Below, piece by piece: positions 22,945 through 31,801 of a DNA stretch of 64,000 nucleotides. Source of the DNA: Piscinibacter caeni (GTDB lineage Bacteria > Pseudomonadota > Gammaproteobacteria > Burkholderiales > Burkholderiaceae_C); assembly GCA_003265685.1 (NCBI GenBank), contig KZ836106.1, positions 1-64,000 on the forward strand. The letters are read 5' to 3'. Made by a program: the position numbers and the translations under genes. The notes under the pieces were generated by a model. It was not told the origin of the DNA, ran no database searches, and saw only the letters and a list, made by a program, of their open reading frames with translations. How positions within the stretch are numbered: the stretch's first letter is position 1; every line of letters begins with the position of its first letter.

Positions 22945-24285
22945 TCAATGCACCGCTTCCGCCAGGGCGCGCTCGATCGCCAGCGAGGCGTCGAGCACGC
23001 TGTCGTCGTGCAGCGCGCCATGCCAGACCATCAGGCCGACCGGCCACTCGCCCGGCGCGTGGCAGGGCAGCGAGAGGGCACAGCCGTCCAGCAGGTTGAC
23101 CACCGACGGATTGCGCAGCAGGCGGGCGTTGGTTTCGAAGAAGGCCTCGTCGCTGGCCACCAGCGGGGCGATGGGCGGGGCGACGATCGGCACCGTCGGG
23201 CTGAGCAGCGCGTCGACGTCGCCGATCGCGGCCTCGGTGCGGGCGATCCAGTCACGCCGGGCGTTCAGCAGGTCGATGTAGTCGGCTGCGCTCATCGACT
23301 CGCCGGCGCGGATGCGCTGCGCGACGCGCGGGTCGTAGTCGGCGCCGCGGCGCGCGAGCAGGGCGCGGTGCCAGGCCCAGCTCTCGGCCGCGGCGAGCGT
23401 GCCGCGTGCGTTCAGCGCGGGAATCTCGGCCAGCGAGGGCAGGGCGCGCTCGACGATCTGCGCGCCCGCATCGCGCAGCACGCGCACGGCGCGCTCGAAG
23501 GCGGCGGCCACGCCCGGCTCGAGCGCGTCGAGCATCACCGTCGTGGGCAGCGCGAACCGCAGCGACGCGATCGGCCGGCCGGCCAGCGCGACGCTGCGCT
23601 GCGCGAGGATCTCGTGCAGCAGCACCGCGTCGCGCACCGACAGCGTGATGGCGCAGACGGTGTCCAGCGAGGTCGAGAGGGGAATCGCCCCTTCGGCGGG
23701 TGTCAGTCGCGCGGTGTTCTTGAAGCCGACCAGGCCCTGCAGCGCGGCCGGGATGCGGATCGAGCCGCCGGTGTCCGAGCCGAGCGCTGCCCAGGCGGCG
23801 CCGGCGGCCACCGAGACCGCGCCGCCGGAGGTCGAGCCGCCGGGGATGCGCGGTGTCGCGTCCAGCGCCCGGGTGGCGACGTTCGCCGGCGTGCCGTGGT
23901 GCGGGTTGATGCCCACGCCCGAGAAGGCGAACTCGGTCATGTTGGTGCGCGCGATGAAGGCCGCACCCGCCGCGCGCAGGCGCGCCACGGCCGGGCAGTC
24001 GGCCGCGGCCGGCGGCGCGTCGGCCAGCGCGCGGCTGGCCGCGGCGGTGGTCTCGCCGGCGATGTCGAACAGATCCTTGATGCTGACGGCCAGTCCGTGC
24101 AGCGGCGAGTCGGCCGCGGCGGCCGCGCACTCGGCGCGCGCCTGGTCGAAGCGCGTCGCGACGAAGGCATGGCGGCAGGCCTGCGAGGCCGCCGCCGCGA
24201 TGCTGTGTTCGAGCCGCTGCGCCGCACTCGCGGGCGCTGCACGTGCCGCGCAAAGGTCTTCACGCGGGGCCGGTGTTATACTCAT
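22945..24285 (-). CDS. Amidase signature family hydrolase
   Basis: A 446-residue amidase of the GatA/AtzF type. The catalytic Ser-cisSer-Lys triad is visible: Lys in AVSIKDLFD (about 70-78), the glycine/serine loop GGSTSGGAVSVAAGAAW, and GSDTGGSIRIPAAL. The substrate cannot be read. It is unlikely to be GatA itself because no gatB or gatC is near. It lies two bases upstream of dadA, so a shared role in amide or D-amino acid breakdown is possible. The first codons (ATG AGT ATA ACA) coincide with the -10 box of the divergent rpsB promoter, which is unusual. Confidence 0.87.
   Translation of the reverse strand: MSITPAPREDLCAARAAPASAAQRLEHSIAAAASQACRHAFVATRFDQARAECAAAAADSPLHGLAVSIKDLFDIAGETTAAASRALADAPPAAADCPAVARLRAAGAAFIARTNMTEFAFSGVGINPHHGTPANVATRALDATPRIPGGSTSGGAVSVAAGAAWAALGSDTGGSIRIPAALQGLVGFKNTARLTPAEGAIPLSTSLDTVCAITLSVRDAVLLHEILAQRSVALAGRPIASLRFALPTTVMLDALEPGVAAAFERAVRVLRDAGAQIVERALPSLAEIPALNARGTLAAAESWAWHRALLARRGADYDPRVAQRIRAGESMSAADYIDLLNARRDWIARTEAAIGDVDALLSPTVPIVAPPIAPLVASDEAFFETNARLLRNPSVVNLLDGCALSLPCHAPGEWPVGLMVWHGALHDDSVLDASLAIERALAEAVH
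24274..24282 (+). promoter_or_regulatory. Extended -10 promoter of rpsB (TGTTATACT)
   Basis: TGTTATACT is a full extended -10 element: TG, one base, TATACT. The -35 region (24254-24259, AGGTCT) is poor, as often seen with extended -10 promoters. It predicts a start near 24289 and an rpsB leader of about 155 nt. The box overlaps the first codons of the leftward amidase gene. Confidence 0.65.
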
Positions 24286-24365
24286 TCGGTTTATCTGGGC
24301 GGTGGTGCTCGCACCGCGCAGCCTGGGTAGACGAAATCGCGAAGCCGGCCGCTGCAAGGTGTCGT

Positions 24366-24405
24366 GTGATCCGTGGGCCACGTCGTCGGACGTGACGGGA
24401 ATCAC
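24366..24405 (+). promoter_or_regulatory. Stem-loop in the rpsB leader, possible S2 autoregulatory site
   Basis: GTGAT-CCGT pairs with ACGG-(GA)-ATCAC, enclosing GGGCC and an inner hairpin ACGTC-GTCG-GACGT. Upstream at about 24300 a second hairpin can form (GCGGTG / CACCGC). Repression of rpsB-tsf by ribosomal protein S2 through a structured leader is known in gammaproteobacteria. Applying it here is inference from position and structure only. Confidence 0.4.
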
Positions 24406-24444
24406 GATTCGGGCCGGATTCTAGAACCAACCTTCGGAGTCGAC

Positions 24445-25191
24445 ATGACGATCAGCATGCGTGAGATGCTGGAAGCCGGTGTGCATTTTGGCCACCAGAC
24501 GCGCTTCTGGAACCCCAAGATGGCCCCCTACATCTACGGCCATCGCAACAAGATCCACATCATCAACCTCGAGAAGACGCAGCCGCTCTTCAACGAGGCG
24601 ATGAAGTTCATCCGCCAGCTCTCTGCCAAGCGCGGCACGATCCTGATGATCGGCACCAAGCGCCAGGCGCGCGACGTGATCAACCAGGAAGCGCACCGCT
24701 GCGGCATGCCCTTCGTCGACCAGCGCTGGCTGGGCGGCATGCTGACCAACTTCAAGACGGTCAAGGGCTCGCTGAAGAAGCTCAAGGACATGCAGGCCCA
24801 GGTCGAGGCCGGCATGGAGAACCGCATCAAGAAGGAAGCGCTGATGTTCCAGCGCGAGCTGGCCAAGCTCGAGAAGGACATCGGCGGCATCCAGGACATG
24901 AACGCGCTGCCCGACGCGCTGTTCGTGATCGACGTCGGTTACCACAAGATCGCCATCTCCGAGGCCAAGAAGCTCGGCATCCCGGTGGTCGGCGTGGTCG
25001 ACACGAACCACTCGCCCGAGGGCATCGACTACGTGATCCCCGGCAACGACGACTCGTCCAAGGCCGTCGCGCTGTACGCGCGCGCCGTGGCCGACGCAGT
25101 GCTCGAGGGCAAGGCCAACGCGACGTCCGATGTCGTCGCGGCCACCGGCGGCGAGGGCGACGAATTCGTCGAGGTCGAGGAATCGGCCTGA
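24445..25191 (+). CDS. rpsB: 30S ribosomal protein S2
   Basis: Small-subunit protein of 248 residues that completes 30S assembly with S1. Family blocks are [40 protein letters not shown] and [19 protein letters not shown]. The start is ATG 24445 ([12 protein letters not shown]), behind CGGAGT. First gene of a long rightward run. A terminator separates it from tsf, allowing more S2 mRNA than downstream mRNA. Confidence 0.99.
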   Translation: MTISMREMLEAGVHFGHQTRFWNPKMAPYIYGHRNKIHIINLEKTQPLFNEAMKFIRQLSAKRGTILMIGTKRQARDVINQEAHRCGMPFVDQRWLGGMLTNFKTVKGSLKKLKDMQAQVEAGMENRIKKEALMFQRELAKLEKDIGGIQDMNALPDALFVIDVGYHKIAISEAKKLGIPVVGVVDTNHSPEGIDYVIPGNDDSSKAVALYARAVADAVLEGKANATSDVVAATGGEGDEFVEVEESA

Positions 25192-25237
25192 CGCCCCCGG
25201 CGCCCCTCCGACTCGCCGCGCGCGACACGGAGTCGAC

Positions 25238-25262
25238 AAAGGGGCTGTGACAGCCCCTTTTT
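25238..25262 (+). terminator. Intrinsic terminator or attenuator between rpsB and tsf
   Basis: AAAGGGGCTG and CAGCCCCTTT form a 10-bp stem with a TGA loop, followed by TTCC. A hairpin in the rpsB-tsf gap is also present in E. coli, where it reduces but does not abolish transcription of tsf. Confidence 0.85.
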
Positions 25263-25324
25263 CCTTGCATGAATCCCGCGTCGCGGCGCACACGCCGCGG
25301 CGCCAGCCTCACGGAGAACACGAG

Positions 25325-26221
25325 ATGCCCGCTATCACCGCCAGCATGGTCGCCGAACTGCGCGCCAAGACCGACGCCCCGATGATGGAGTGCAAGAAGG
25401 CGCTGACCGAGGCCGACGGCGACATGGGCCGCGCCGAGGAGATCCTGCGCGTCAAGCTCGGCAACAAGGCCGGCAAGGCCGCCGCCCGCATCACCGCCGA
25501 GGGCGTGGTCGCCGCGGTGGTGGATGGCACGACCGGTGCGCTGGTCGAGATCAACTGCGAGACCGACTTCGTCTCGAAGAACGATTCGTTCCTGGCCTTC
25601 GCCAAGGCCGCGGCCGAGCTGGTCGCCCGCAGCAACCCGGCCGACGTGGCCGCGCTGTCGGCGCTGCCCTACAGCCAGGACGGCTTCGGCCCGACGCTGG
25701 AAGACGTGCGCAAGGGCTTGATCGGCAAGATCGGCGAGAACATGTCGATCCGCCGCTTCAAGCGCTACGCCGGCGGCGGCGCGCTGGCCCACTACCTGCA
25801 CGGCACGCGCATCGGCGTGATGGTCGAGTACGCCGGCGATGCGGTGGCGGCCAAGGACGTGGCCATGCACGTGGCGGCGATGAAGCCGGCCGCGCTGTCC
25901 TCGGCCGACGTGCCGGCCGAGCTGGTCGACAAGGAGCGCAGGATCGCCACCGAGAAGGCGGCCGAAAGCGGCAAGCCGGCCGAGATCGTCGCCAAGATGG
26001 TCGAGGGCTCGGTGCAGAAGTTCCTCAAGGAGGTCAGCCTGCTCGACCAGGTGTTCGTCAAGGCCGCCGACGGCAAGCAGACCGTCGGCGCGATGCTCAA
26101 GGGCGCCAAGACCGAGGTGAAGGGTTTCACCCTGTACGTGGTCGGCGAGGGCATCGAGAAGAAGACCGACGACTTTGCGGCGGAAGTGGCGGCGCAGGTG
26201 GCTGCGGCCAAGGGCGCCTGA
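25325..26221 (+). CDS. tsf: Elongation factor Ts
   Basis: Guanine-nucleotide exchange factor for EF-Tu, 298 residues. The N-terminal UBA-like module contains [20 protein letters not shown], followed by [17 protein letters not shown] and the Tu-contact region [12 protein letters not shown] (about 75-87). ATG 25325 is preceded by CGGAGA. The frame is open upstream, but that part overlaps the terminator and is not EF-Ts sequence. The pyrH gap is 86 bases. Confidence 0.98.
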   Translation: MPAITASMVAELRAKTDAPMMECKKALTEADGDMGRAEEILRVKLGNKAGKAAARITAEGVVAAVVDGTTGALVEINCETDFVSKNDSFLAFAKAAAELVARSNPADVAALSALPYSQDGFGPTLEDVRKGLIGKIGENMSIRRFKRYAGGGALAHYLHGTRIGVMVEYAGDAVAAKDVAMHVAAMKPAALSSADVPAELVDKERRIATEKAAESGKPAEIVAKMVEGSVQKFLKEVSLLDQVFVKAADGKQTVGAMLKGAKTEVKGFTLYVVGEGIEKKTDDFAAEVAAQVAAAKGA

Positions 26222-26307
26222 GGCCGCGTCGGCCGGGGTGGCGAACGCCGCCCGGCCGTTAGACTTGCGAGCCATCCGACCCACGCCGCGTCCAAGGACC
26301 CTACCGC

Positions 26308-27018
26308 ATGCCCGCTTACAAGCGCATCCTGCTGAAACTTTCCGGCGAAGCCCTGATGGGCGACGATGCCTACGGCATCAACCGCGCCACCATCGTGCGC
26401 ATGGTGCGCGAGGTGCAGGAGGTGACGCAGCTTGGATGCGAGGTGGCGGTGGTGATCGGCGGGGGCAACATCTTCCGCGGCGTGGCCGGCGGCTCGGTCG
26501 GCATGGACCGGGCGACGGCCGACTACATGGGCATGCTCGCCACGGTGATGAACGCGCTGGCGCTGGCCGACACGATGCGCCAGGAGGGCATGACGGCCCG
26601 CGTGATGAGCGCCATCGCGATCGAGCAGGTGGTCGAGCCCTACGTGCGCCCGAAGGCGCTGCAGTACCTCGAGGAAGGCAAGGTCGTCGTGTTCGCCGCC
26701 GGCACCGGCAACCCCTTCTTCACCACCGACACCGCGGCGGCGCTGCGGGGTGCCGAGATCGGCGCGCAGATCGTGCTCAAGGCGACCAAGGTCGACGGCG
26801 TCTACACCGCCGACCCGAAGAAGGACCCGGGCGCGACGCGCTACTCGCAGATCACCTTCGACGAAGCGATCGTCAAGAACCTGCAGGTGATGGACGCCAC
26901 CGCGTTCGCCCTGTGCCGCGACCAGAAGCTGCCGATCAAGGTGTTCTCGATCAACAAGCCCGGCGCGCTCAAGCGCGTGGTGCAGGGCGAGGACGAGGGC
27001 ACGCTGGTGCACGTCTGA
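26308..27018 (+). CDS. pyrH: Uridylate kinase
   Basis: Hexameric bacterial UMP kinase of the amino-acid-kinase fold, 236 residues. The N-terminal phosphate loop is [15 protein letters not shown]. The GGGNIFRG glycine loop and the [16 protein letters not shown] substrate region are present. It makes UDP from UMP, feeding UTP and CTP synthesis. A TAGACT hexamer at 26260-26265 could be a -10 for an extra promoter, but it is weak. Standard position between tsf and frr. Confidence 0.98.
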   Translation: MPAYKRILLKLSGEALMGDDAYGINRATIVRMVREVQEVTQLGCEVAVVIGGGNIFRGVAGGSVGMDRATADYMGMLATVMNALALADTMRQEGMTARVMSAIAIEQVVEPYVRPKALQYLEEGKVVVFAAGTGNPFFTTDTAAALRGAEIGAQIVLKATKVDGVYTADPKKDPGATRYSQITFDEAIVKNLQVMDATAFALCRDQKLPIKVFSINKPGALKRVVQGEDEGTLVHV

Positions 27019-27042
27019 AGGTCGAGACGAACGGAGCCTGAC

Positions 27043-27603
27043 ATGACTGTTGCCGACATCCGCAAAACCGCCGAGGCCAAGATGGCCAAGACGATCGAGT
27101 CGTTCAAGCACGAGCTGGTGAAGATCCGCACCGGCCGCGCCCACCCGGGCATCCTCGACCAGGTGCACGTCGAGTACTACGGCTCGATGGTGCCGATCAG
27201 CCAGGTCGCCAACGTGACGCTGCTGGACGCGCGCACGATCAGCGTGCAGCCCTGGGAGAAGGGCATGGGCGCGAAGATCGAGAAGGCGATCCGCGAGTCC
27301 GACCTCGGGCTGAACCCCTCGGCGCAGGGCGACCTGCTGCGCGTGCCGATGCCCGCGCTGACCGAGGAGCGCCGCCGCGAGCTGACCAAGGTGGTGCGCC
27401 ATGCCGGCGAGGAGGCCCGCATCGCGGCGCGCAACGTGCGCCGCGACGCCAACGAGCACCTGAAGAAGCTGCTCAAGGACAAGGAGATCGGCGAGGACGA
27501 GGAACGCCGCTCGCTCGAGCAGCTGCAGCGCCTGACCGACGGCACGATCGCCGAGATCGACCGGCTCGTCGCCTCCAAGGAAGGCGAGATCATGGCGGTC
27601 TGA
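27043..27603 (+). CDS. frr: Ribosome recycling factor
   Basis: Splits post-termination ribosomes together with EF-G. It is 186 residues, tRNA-shaped: the long three-helix bundle includes [20 protein letters not shown] (about 25-44) and the conserved [19 protein letters not shown]. Start ATG is preceded by AACGGAGCC, 24 bases after pyrH. Confidence 0.98.
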   Translation: MTVADIRKTAEAKMAKTIESFKHELVKIRTGRAHPGILDQVHVEYYGSMVPISQVANVTLLDARTISVQPWEKGMGAKIEKAIRESDLGLNPSAQGDLLRVPMPALTEERRRELTKVVRHAGEEARIAARNVRRDANEHLKKLLKDKEIGEDEERRSLEQLQRLTDGTIAEIDRLVASKEGEIMAV

Positions 27604-27639
27604 GGCCGCCGATCTCCCGCGCCAACCGAATCCTCCGTC

Positions 27640-28368
27640 GTGTCCGCCCCGGCCGCCATTCCGCGCCACGTCGCCATCGTGATGGACGGCAACGGCCGCT
27701 GGGCCAAGCGGCGCTTCCTGCCGCGCGTGTTCGGCCACAAGGCCGGCGTCGACGCGCTGGTGCGCACCGTGCTCGCCTGCGCCGACCGCGGCATCGAGCA
27801 CCTGACGGTGTTCGCCTTCTCGTCGGAGAACTGGAAGCGCCCGGCCGAGGAGGTGTCGTTCCTGATGGGGCTGGTGCTGGTGGCGGTCGAGAAGTACCTC
27901 GCCAAGCTGGCCTCGCACGGCGTGCGCATCCGCATGATCGGCGACCGCGAGCAGCTCACCGACAAGCTGCGCGAGGCCTGCGACCGCGCCGAGGCCTCCA
28001 CCGCGAGCAACACGCGCATCACGCTGTGGGTGGCGTTTGCCTACGGCGGCCGCTGGGACGTGGTGCAGGCCTGTCGCCAGGCGATGCGCGACGGCATAAC
28101 GCCGGACAAGCTCGATGAAGCCACGCTGAACCGCTACATGGCGCTCGGCCAGGCGCCCGACCCCGACCTGCTGATCCGCACCGGCGGCGAGCTGCGCATC
28201 AGCAACTTCCTGCTCTGGCAGGCGGCCTACTCGGAGCTCGTGTTCACCGAGTGCCTGTGGCCGGACTTCGGCGAGGCCGAGCTCGACGCCGCGATTGCCG
28301 ACTTCGCCGGCCGCGACCGGCGCTTCGGGCTCGTCAAGCACACGCCGCTGCCGGCCACCGGGACCTGA
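27640..28368 (+). CDS. uppS: Undecaprenyl diphosphate synthase (cis-prenyltransferase)
   Basis: Builds the C55 lipid carrier for peptidoglycan and O-antigen from farnesyl diphosphate and eight isopentenyl units. The catalytic Asp is in VMDGNGRWAKRR (about 12-22). Other marks are FAFSSENWKRP and PDLLIRTGGELRISNFLLWQ. The start is GTG 27640 (VSAPAAIPRHVAIVMDGNG), giving 242 residues. The 3' end is 12 bases from cdsA. Confidence 0.97.
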   Translation: MSAPAAIPRHVAIVMDGNGRWAKRRFLPRVFGHKAGVDALVRTVLACADRGIEHLTVFAFSSENWKRPAEEVSFLMGLVLVAVEKYLAKLASHGVRIRMIGDREQLTDKLREACDRAEASTASNTRITLWVAFAYGGRWDVVQACRQAMRDGITPDKLDEATLNRYMALGQAPDPDLLIRTGGELRISNFLLWQAAYSELVFTECLWPDFGEAELDAAIADFAGRDRRFGLVKHTPLPATGT

Positions 28369-28380
28369 GCCGCTTTCCCG

Positions 28381-29214
28381 ATGCTCAAGCAGCGCGTGAT
28401 CACGGCCCTCGTGCTGCTGGCCATTCTGCTGCCGGCGCTGTTCGCGCCGGTGGCCTGGCCGTTCGCGGTGCTGACGCTGATCCTGATCGGCGCGGCCGGC
28501 TGGGAATGGGGGCGGCTGAACGGTGCCGGCGCCGGCGCGATCGCGCTGGGCGTGCTGCTGGCTCTGGCCGGGGCCGCCGCGTTGTGGGCCGGCTGGGAGC
28601 GCCAGCCGCCGGCGCTCATCTGGTGGCTGGCCATGCTGGTGTGGGTGCTGGGCGGGGCCTGGATGTTGCGCGCCGGCCCGGCCGGCTGGCCCGCGCTCGC
28701 GCCGCCGCTGCGCTGGGCCCTCGGCCTGGGGCTGCTGTGGACTGCCTGGCTCGCGCTGGCGCACGCACGTGCGCTCGGTATCAACTTCATCCTGTCGGTG
28801 TTCTGCCTGGTCTGGATGGCCGACGTCGCGGCCTACTTCGGCGGCCGCGCCTTCGGCCGGCGCAAGCTGGCCCCGGCCATCAGCCCGGGCAAGAGCTGGG
28901 AAGGCGTATGGAGCGGCATGCTCGGCGTGCTGGTGCTGGCGCATGTGTGGCACTGGCTGGACGGCCGCGCCGCGTTCGATTCGGCCAGCCTGTACACGCG
29001 GCTGATCGAGCGCCTGGGCCTCGTGCCGACGCTGCTGGCCCTCGTGTTCCTGGCCGCGATGAGCGTGGTCGGCGACCTGTTCGAGTCGCTGGTCAAGCGC
29101 AGCGCCGGCGCCAAGGACAGCAGCCAGCTGCTGCCCGGCCACGGCGGCGTGCTCGACCGCGTCGATGCGCTGCTGCCGGTGTTCCCGATCGCGCTCGCGC
29201 TCGCGTCCCTGTGA
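28381..29214 (+). CDS. cdsA: Phosphatidate cytidylyltransferase (CDP-diacylglycerol synthase)
   Basis: Integral inner-membrane enzyme making CDP-diacylglycerol, the branch point of phospholipid synthesis. At 277 residues it has about eight hydrophobic segments. The family signature near the C-terminus is LVKRSAGAKDSSQLLPGHGG, carrying the catalytic acidic residues; earlier there is VWMADVAAYFGGRAFG. Start ATG 28381 directly follows the uppS region, and dxr starts 10 bases after its end. Confidence 0.97.
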   Translation: MLKQRVITALVLLAILLPALFAPVAWPFAVLTLILIGAAGWEWGRLNGAGAGAIALGVLLALAGAAALWAGWERQPPALIWWLAMLVWVLGGAWMLRAGPAGWPALAPPLRWALGLGLLWTAWLALAHARALGINFILSVFCLVWMADVAAYFGGRAFGRRKLAPAISPGKSWEGVWSGMLGVLVLAHVWHWLDGRAAFDSASLYTRLIERLGLVPTLLALVFLAAMSVVGDLFESLVKRSAGAKDSSQLLPGHGGVLDRVDALLPVFPIALALASL

Positions 29215-29224
29215 GGTATCGCTG

Positions 29225-30421
29225 ATGGTCGACCGCCGTCCCCTGCAGGTCTGCATCCTCGGTTCGACCGGCTCGATCGGCACGAACACACTGGACGTGA
29301 TCGCGCGCCACCCGGGCCGCTTCGAAGTGTTCGCGCTGACCGGCGCGAGCCGCGTCGACGAGCTCGCCGCGCAGTGCCTGCGCTGGAAGCCGCGTTATGC
29401 CGCGTTGCCCGATGCGCCGCGCGCCCTTGCCCTGCGCGAGCGGCTGGCGGCCGAGGGCGTGCGCACCGAGGTGCTGTCGGGGCCGTCGGCGCTGGCCGAA
29501 CTGGCGGCGCACCCGGAGGTGGATGCGGTGATGGCCGCGATCGTCGGCGCCGCGGGCCTCGAGTCCTGCCTCGCCGCGGCGCGCGCCGGCAAGCGCCTGC
29601 TTCTGGCCAACAAGGAGGCGCTGGTCGTCGGCGGCGCGCTCTTCATGGAGGCGGTGCGCGCGGGCGGCGCGGCGCTGCTGCCGATCGACAGCGAACACTC
29701 GGCGATCTTCCAGTGCCTGCCGGAGGACCGCGGCGCCTGGCCGCAGCGCATCGACCACATCCTGCTCACCTCGTCCGGCGGTCCGTTCCGCACGCGCGAC
29801 CCGGCCACGCTCGCTGCGGTGACGCCCGAGATGGCCGTGGCCCACCCGAACTTCGTGATGGGCCGCAAGATCTCGGTGGACTCGGCCACGATGATGAACA
29901 AGGCGCTCGAGGTGATCGAGGCCAAGTGGCTGTTCGACCTGCAGCCCGAGCAGGTGCGCGTGCTGATCCACCCGCAGCAGATCATCCACTCGATGGTGGT
30001 GTGCCGCGACAACTCCGTGCTCGCGCAGCTCGGCACGCCCGACATGCGGGTGCCGATCGCCTACGGGCTCTCGTTCCCCGAGCGCATCGAGTCCGGCGCC
30101 GCGGCGCTCGACTTCACCGCGCTGTCCGGGCTCGGCTTCGAGGCGCCGGACGAGGCGCGCTACCCCGGCCTGCCGCTGGCCTGGGCGGCGCTGCGTTCGC
30201 GCCCGGGCAGCACCGCGGTGCTGAACGCGGCCAACGAGGTGGCGGTGGAAGCCTTCCTGGCCGGAACCATCCGCTTCGACCAGATTCACAGGGTGAACGC
30301 GCGTGCGATGGAGGTGGTGGAGCCGCCGGCCGGGGCGGTCGCCTCGCTCGAGGGCCTGCTCGAGCTCGATGCACGCACCCGCGCGGACGCGCAGCAGTTC
30401 GTCCAGGAGCTCCGCCGATGA
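29225..30421 (+). CDS. dxr: 1-deoxy-D-xylulose 5-phosphate reductoisomerase
   Basis: Second step of the MEP isoprenoid pathway (NADPH, Mn or Mg). The NADPH loop is ILGSTGSIGTNTLDVI. The metal and substrate site is IDSEHSAIFQCL, and SVDSATMMNKALEVIEA is conserved. It is 398 residues from ATG 29225; upstream codons in frame belong to the end of cdsA. Its stop overlaps the rseP start (ATGA). Confidence 0.98.
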   Translation: MVDRRPLQVCILGSTGSIGTNTLDVIARHPGRFEVFALTGASRVDELAAQCLRWKPRYAALPDAPRALALRERLAAEGVRTEVLSGPSALAELAAHPEVDAVMAAIVGAAGLESCLAAARAGKRLLLANKEALVVGGALFMEAVRAGGAALLPIDSEHSAIFQCLPEDRGAWPQRIDHILLTSSGGPFRTRDPATLAAVTPEMAVAHPNFVMGRKISVDSATMMNKALEVIEAKWLFDLQPEQVRVLIHPQQIIHSMVVCRDNSVLAQLGTPDMRVPIAYGLSFPERIESGAAALDFTALSGLGFEAPDEARYPGLPLAWAALRSRPGSTAVLNAANEVAVEAFLAGTIRFDQIHRVNARAMEVVEPPAGAVASLEGLLELDARTRADAQQFVQELRR

Positions 30422-31785
30422 TCACCGTCGCCGCGTTCATCCTCACCCTCGGGGTGCTGATCGTCATCCACGAGTACGGCCACTACCGCGTGGCGGTGGC
30501 CTGCGGCGTGAAGGTGCTGCGCTTCTCGGTCGGCTTCGGCCGCGTGCTGTGGCGTCGCCAGGCCACGCCCGACAGCACGGAGTTCGTGATCTCGATGCTG
30601 CCGCTGGGCGGCTACGTGCGCATGCTCGACGAACGCGAGGCGCCGGTCGACCGACACGAGCTGGGCCGCGCCTTCAACCGCAAGCCGCTGTGGCAGCGCA
30701 GCGCGATCGTCGCCGCGGGGCCGCTGGCCAACCTGCTGCTCGCGGTGCTGCTGTATGCGGCGGCCAACTGGATCGGCGTCGACGAGCCGAAGGCGGTGAT
30801 GGGCCCGCCGGCCGCCGGCTCGCTGGCCGAGCGCGCCGGCCAGAAGAGCGGCGACCTGGCCGTCGCCTGGTCCGCCGACGGCCAGCACTGGAGCGACCTC
30901 GCCTCGCTGCACGACCTGCGCTGGCAGGTCACGCAGTCGGTGCTCAACGGCCGGCCGCTGCACCTGCTGCTGACCGACGCGCAGGGCCATGGGCAGCGCC
31001 GCATCATGCTCGAGCTCGACACGCTCGGCGCACGCGAGGTGGATGCCGCGCTGATGCGCCGCATCGGCCTGGGCGCCGCGTTCAGCGAGCCGGTGCTCGG
31101 CGAGGTGAAGGTGGGCGGTCCGGCGGCACGCGCCGGGCTGCGTGCGGGCGACCGCGTGCTCTCGATCGACGGCGAGCCGATCGCCGACGCGACGCGCATC
31201 CGCGACCTGATCCGCGCCGCCGGTGCCGGCGGCAAGGCCAACGAGATGAGCTGGCGCGTCGAGCGCGGCGGGCAGACGCTCGGCGTGACGCTGGTCCCGG
31301 CGGTGGTGGCCGAGGGCGCGCAGACGGTGGGCCGCGCCGAGCTCTACCCGGGCCAGCCGCCGCAGATGGTGAAGGTGCGTTACGGCCTGCTCGACGGTGT
31401 GTCACGGGCCGTGACGCGCACCTGGGAGATGTCGACGCTGACGCTGACGATGCTGGGCAAGATGATCATCGGCGAAGCCTCGCTGAAGAACCTCAGCGGC
31501 CCGCTGACGATCGCCGACTACGCCGGGCAGTCGGTGCAGCTCGGGCTGGCCTACTACCTCGGCTTCCTGGCCGTGGTCAGCGTGAGCCTCGGGGTGCTGA
31601 ACCTGCTGCCGCTGCCGATGCTCGACGGTGGACACCTCATGTATTATCTCTTCGAGGGTGTGACGGGGCGGCCGGTGTCCGACTTGTGGCTCGAGCGGCT
31701 GCAGCGTGGCGGGGTGGCCATCATGTTGATGATGATGTCCCTGGCGCTCTACAACGACGTGGCCCGCCTGCTGGGCCTGCACTGA
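30418..31785 (+). CDS. rseP: Site-2 intramembrane metalloprotease RseP
   Basis: Cleaves the anti-sigma factor RseA and remnant signal peptides within the membrane. At 455 residues: zinc motif HEYGH in the first membrane helix (about residues 17-21), a PDZ region with the loop GPAARAGLRAGDRVLSIDGE, a second less clear PDZ-like segment, and the C-terminal LPLPMLDGGHL, whose Asp is the third zinc ligand. In E. coli it releases sigma E. The order dxr-rseP-bamA is conserved. Confidence 0.97.
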   Translation: MITVAAFILTLGVLIVIHEYGHYRVAVACGVKVLRFSVGFGRVLWRRQATPDSTEFVISMLPLGGYVRMLDEREAPVDRHELGRAFNRKPLWQRSAIVAAGPLANLLLAVLLYAAANWIGVDEPKAVMGPPAAGSLAERAGQKSGDLAVAWSADGQHWSDLASLHDLRWQVTQSVLNGRPLHLLLTDAQGHGQRRIMLELDTLGAREVDAALMRRIGLGAAFSEPVLGEVKVGGPAARAGLRAGDRVLSIDGEPIADATRIRDLIRAAGAGGKANEMSWRVERGGQTLGVTLVPAVVAEGAQTVGRAELYPGQPPQMVKVRYGLLDGVSRAVTRTWEMSTLTLTMLGKMIIGEASLKNLSGPLTIADYAGQSVQLGLAYYLGFLAVVSVSLGVLNLLPLPMLDGGHLMYYLFEGVTGRPVSDLWLERLQRGGVAIMLMMMSLALYNDVARLLGLH

Positions 31786-31801
31786 TCCCCCGATTCACCG
31801 C

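Noticed and set aside
25192-25324. Extension of the tsf frame upstream to 25130
   Set aside because: The region contains the rpsB end and a terminator; ATG 25325 with CGGAGA matches the conserved EF-Ts start.
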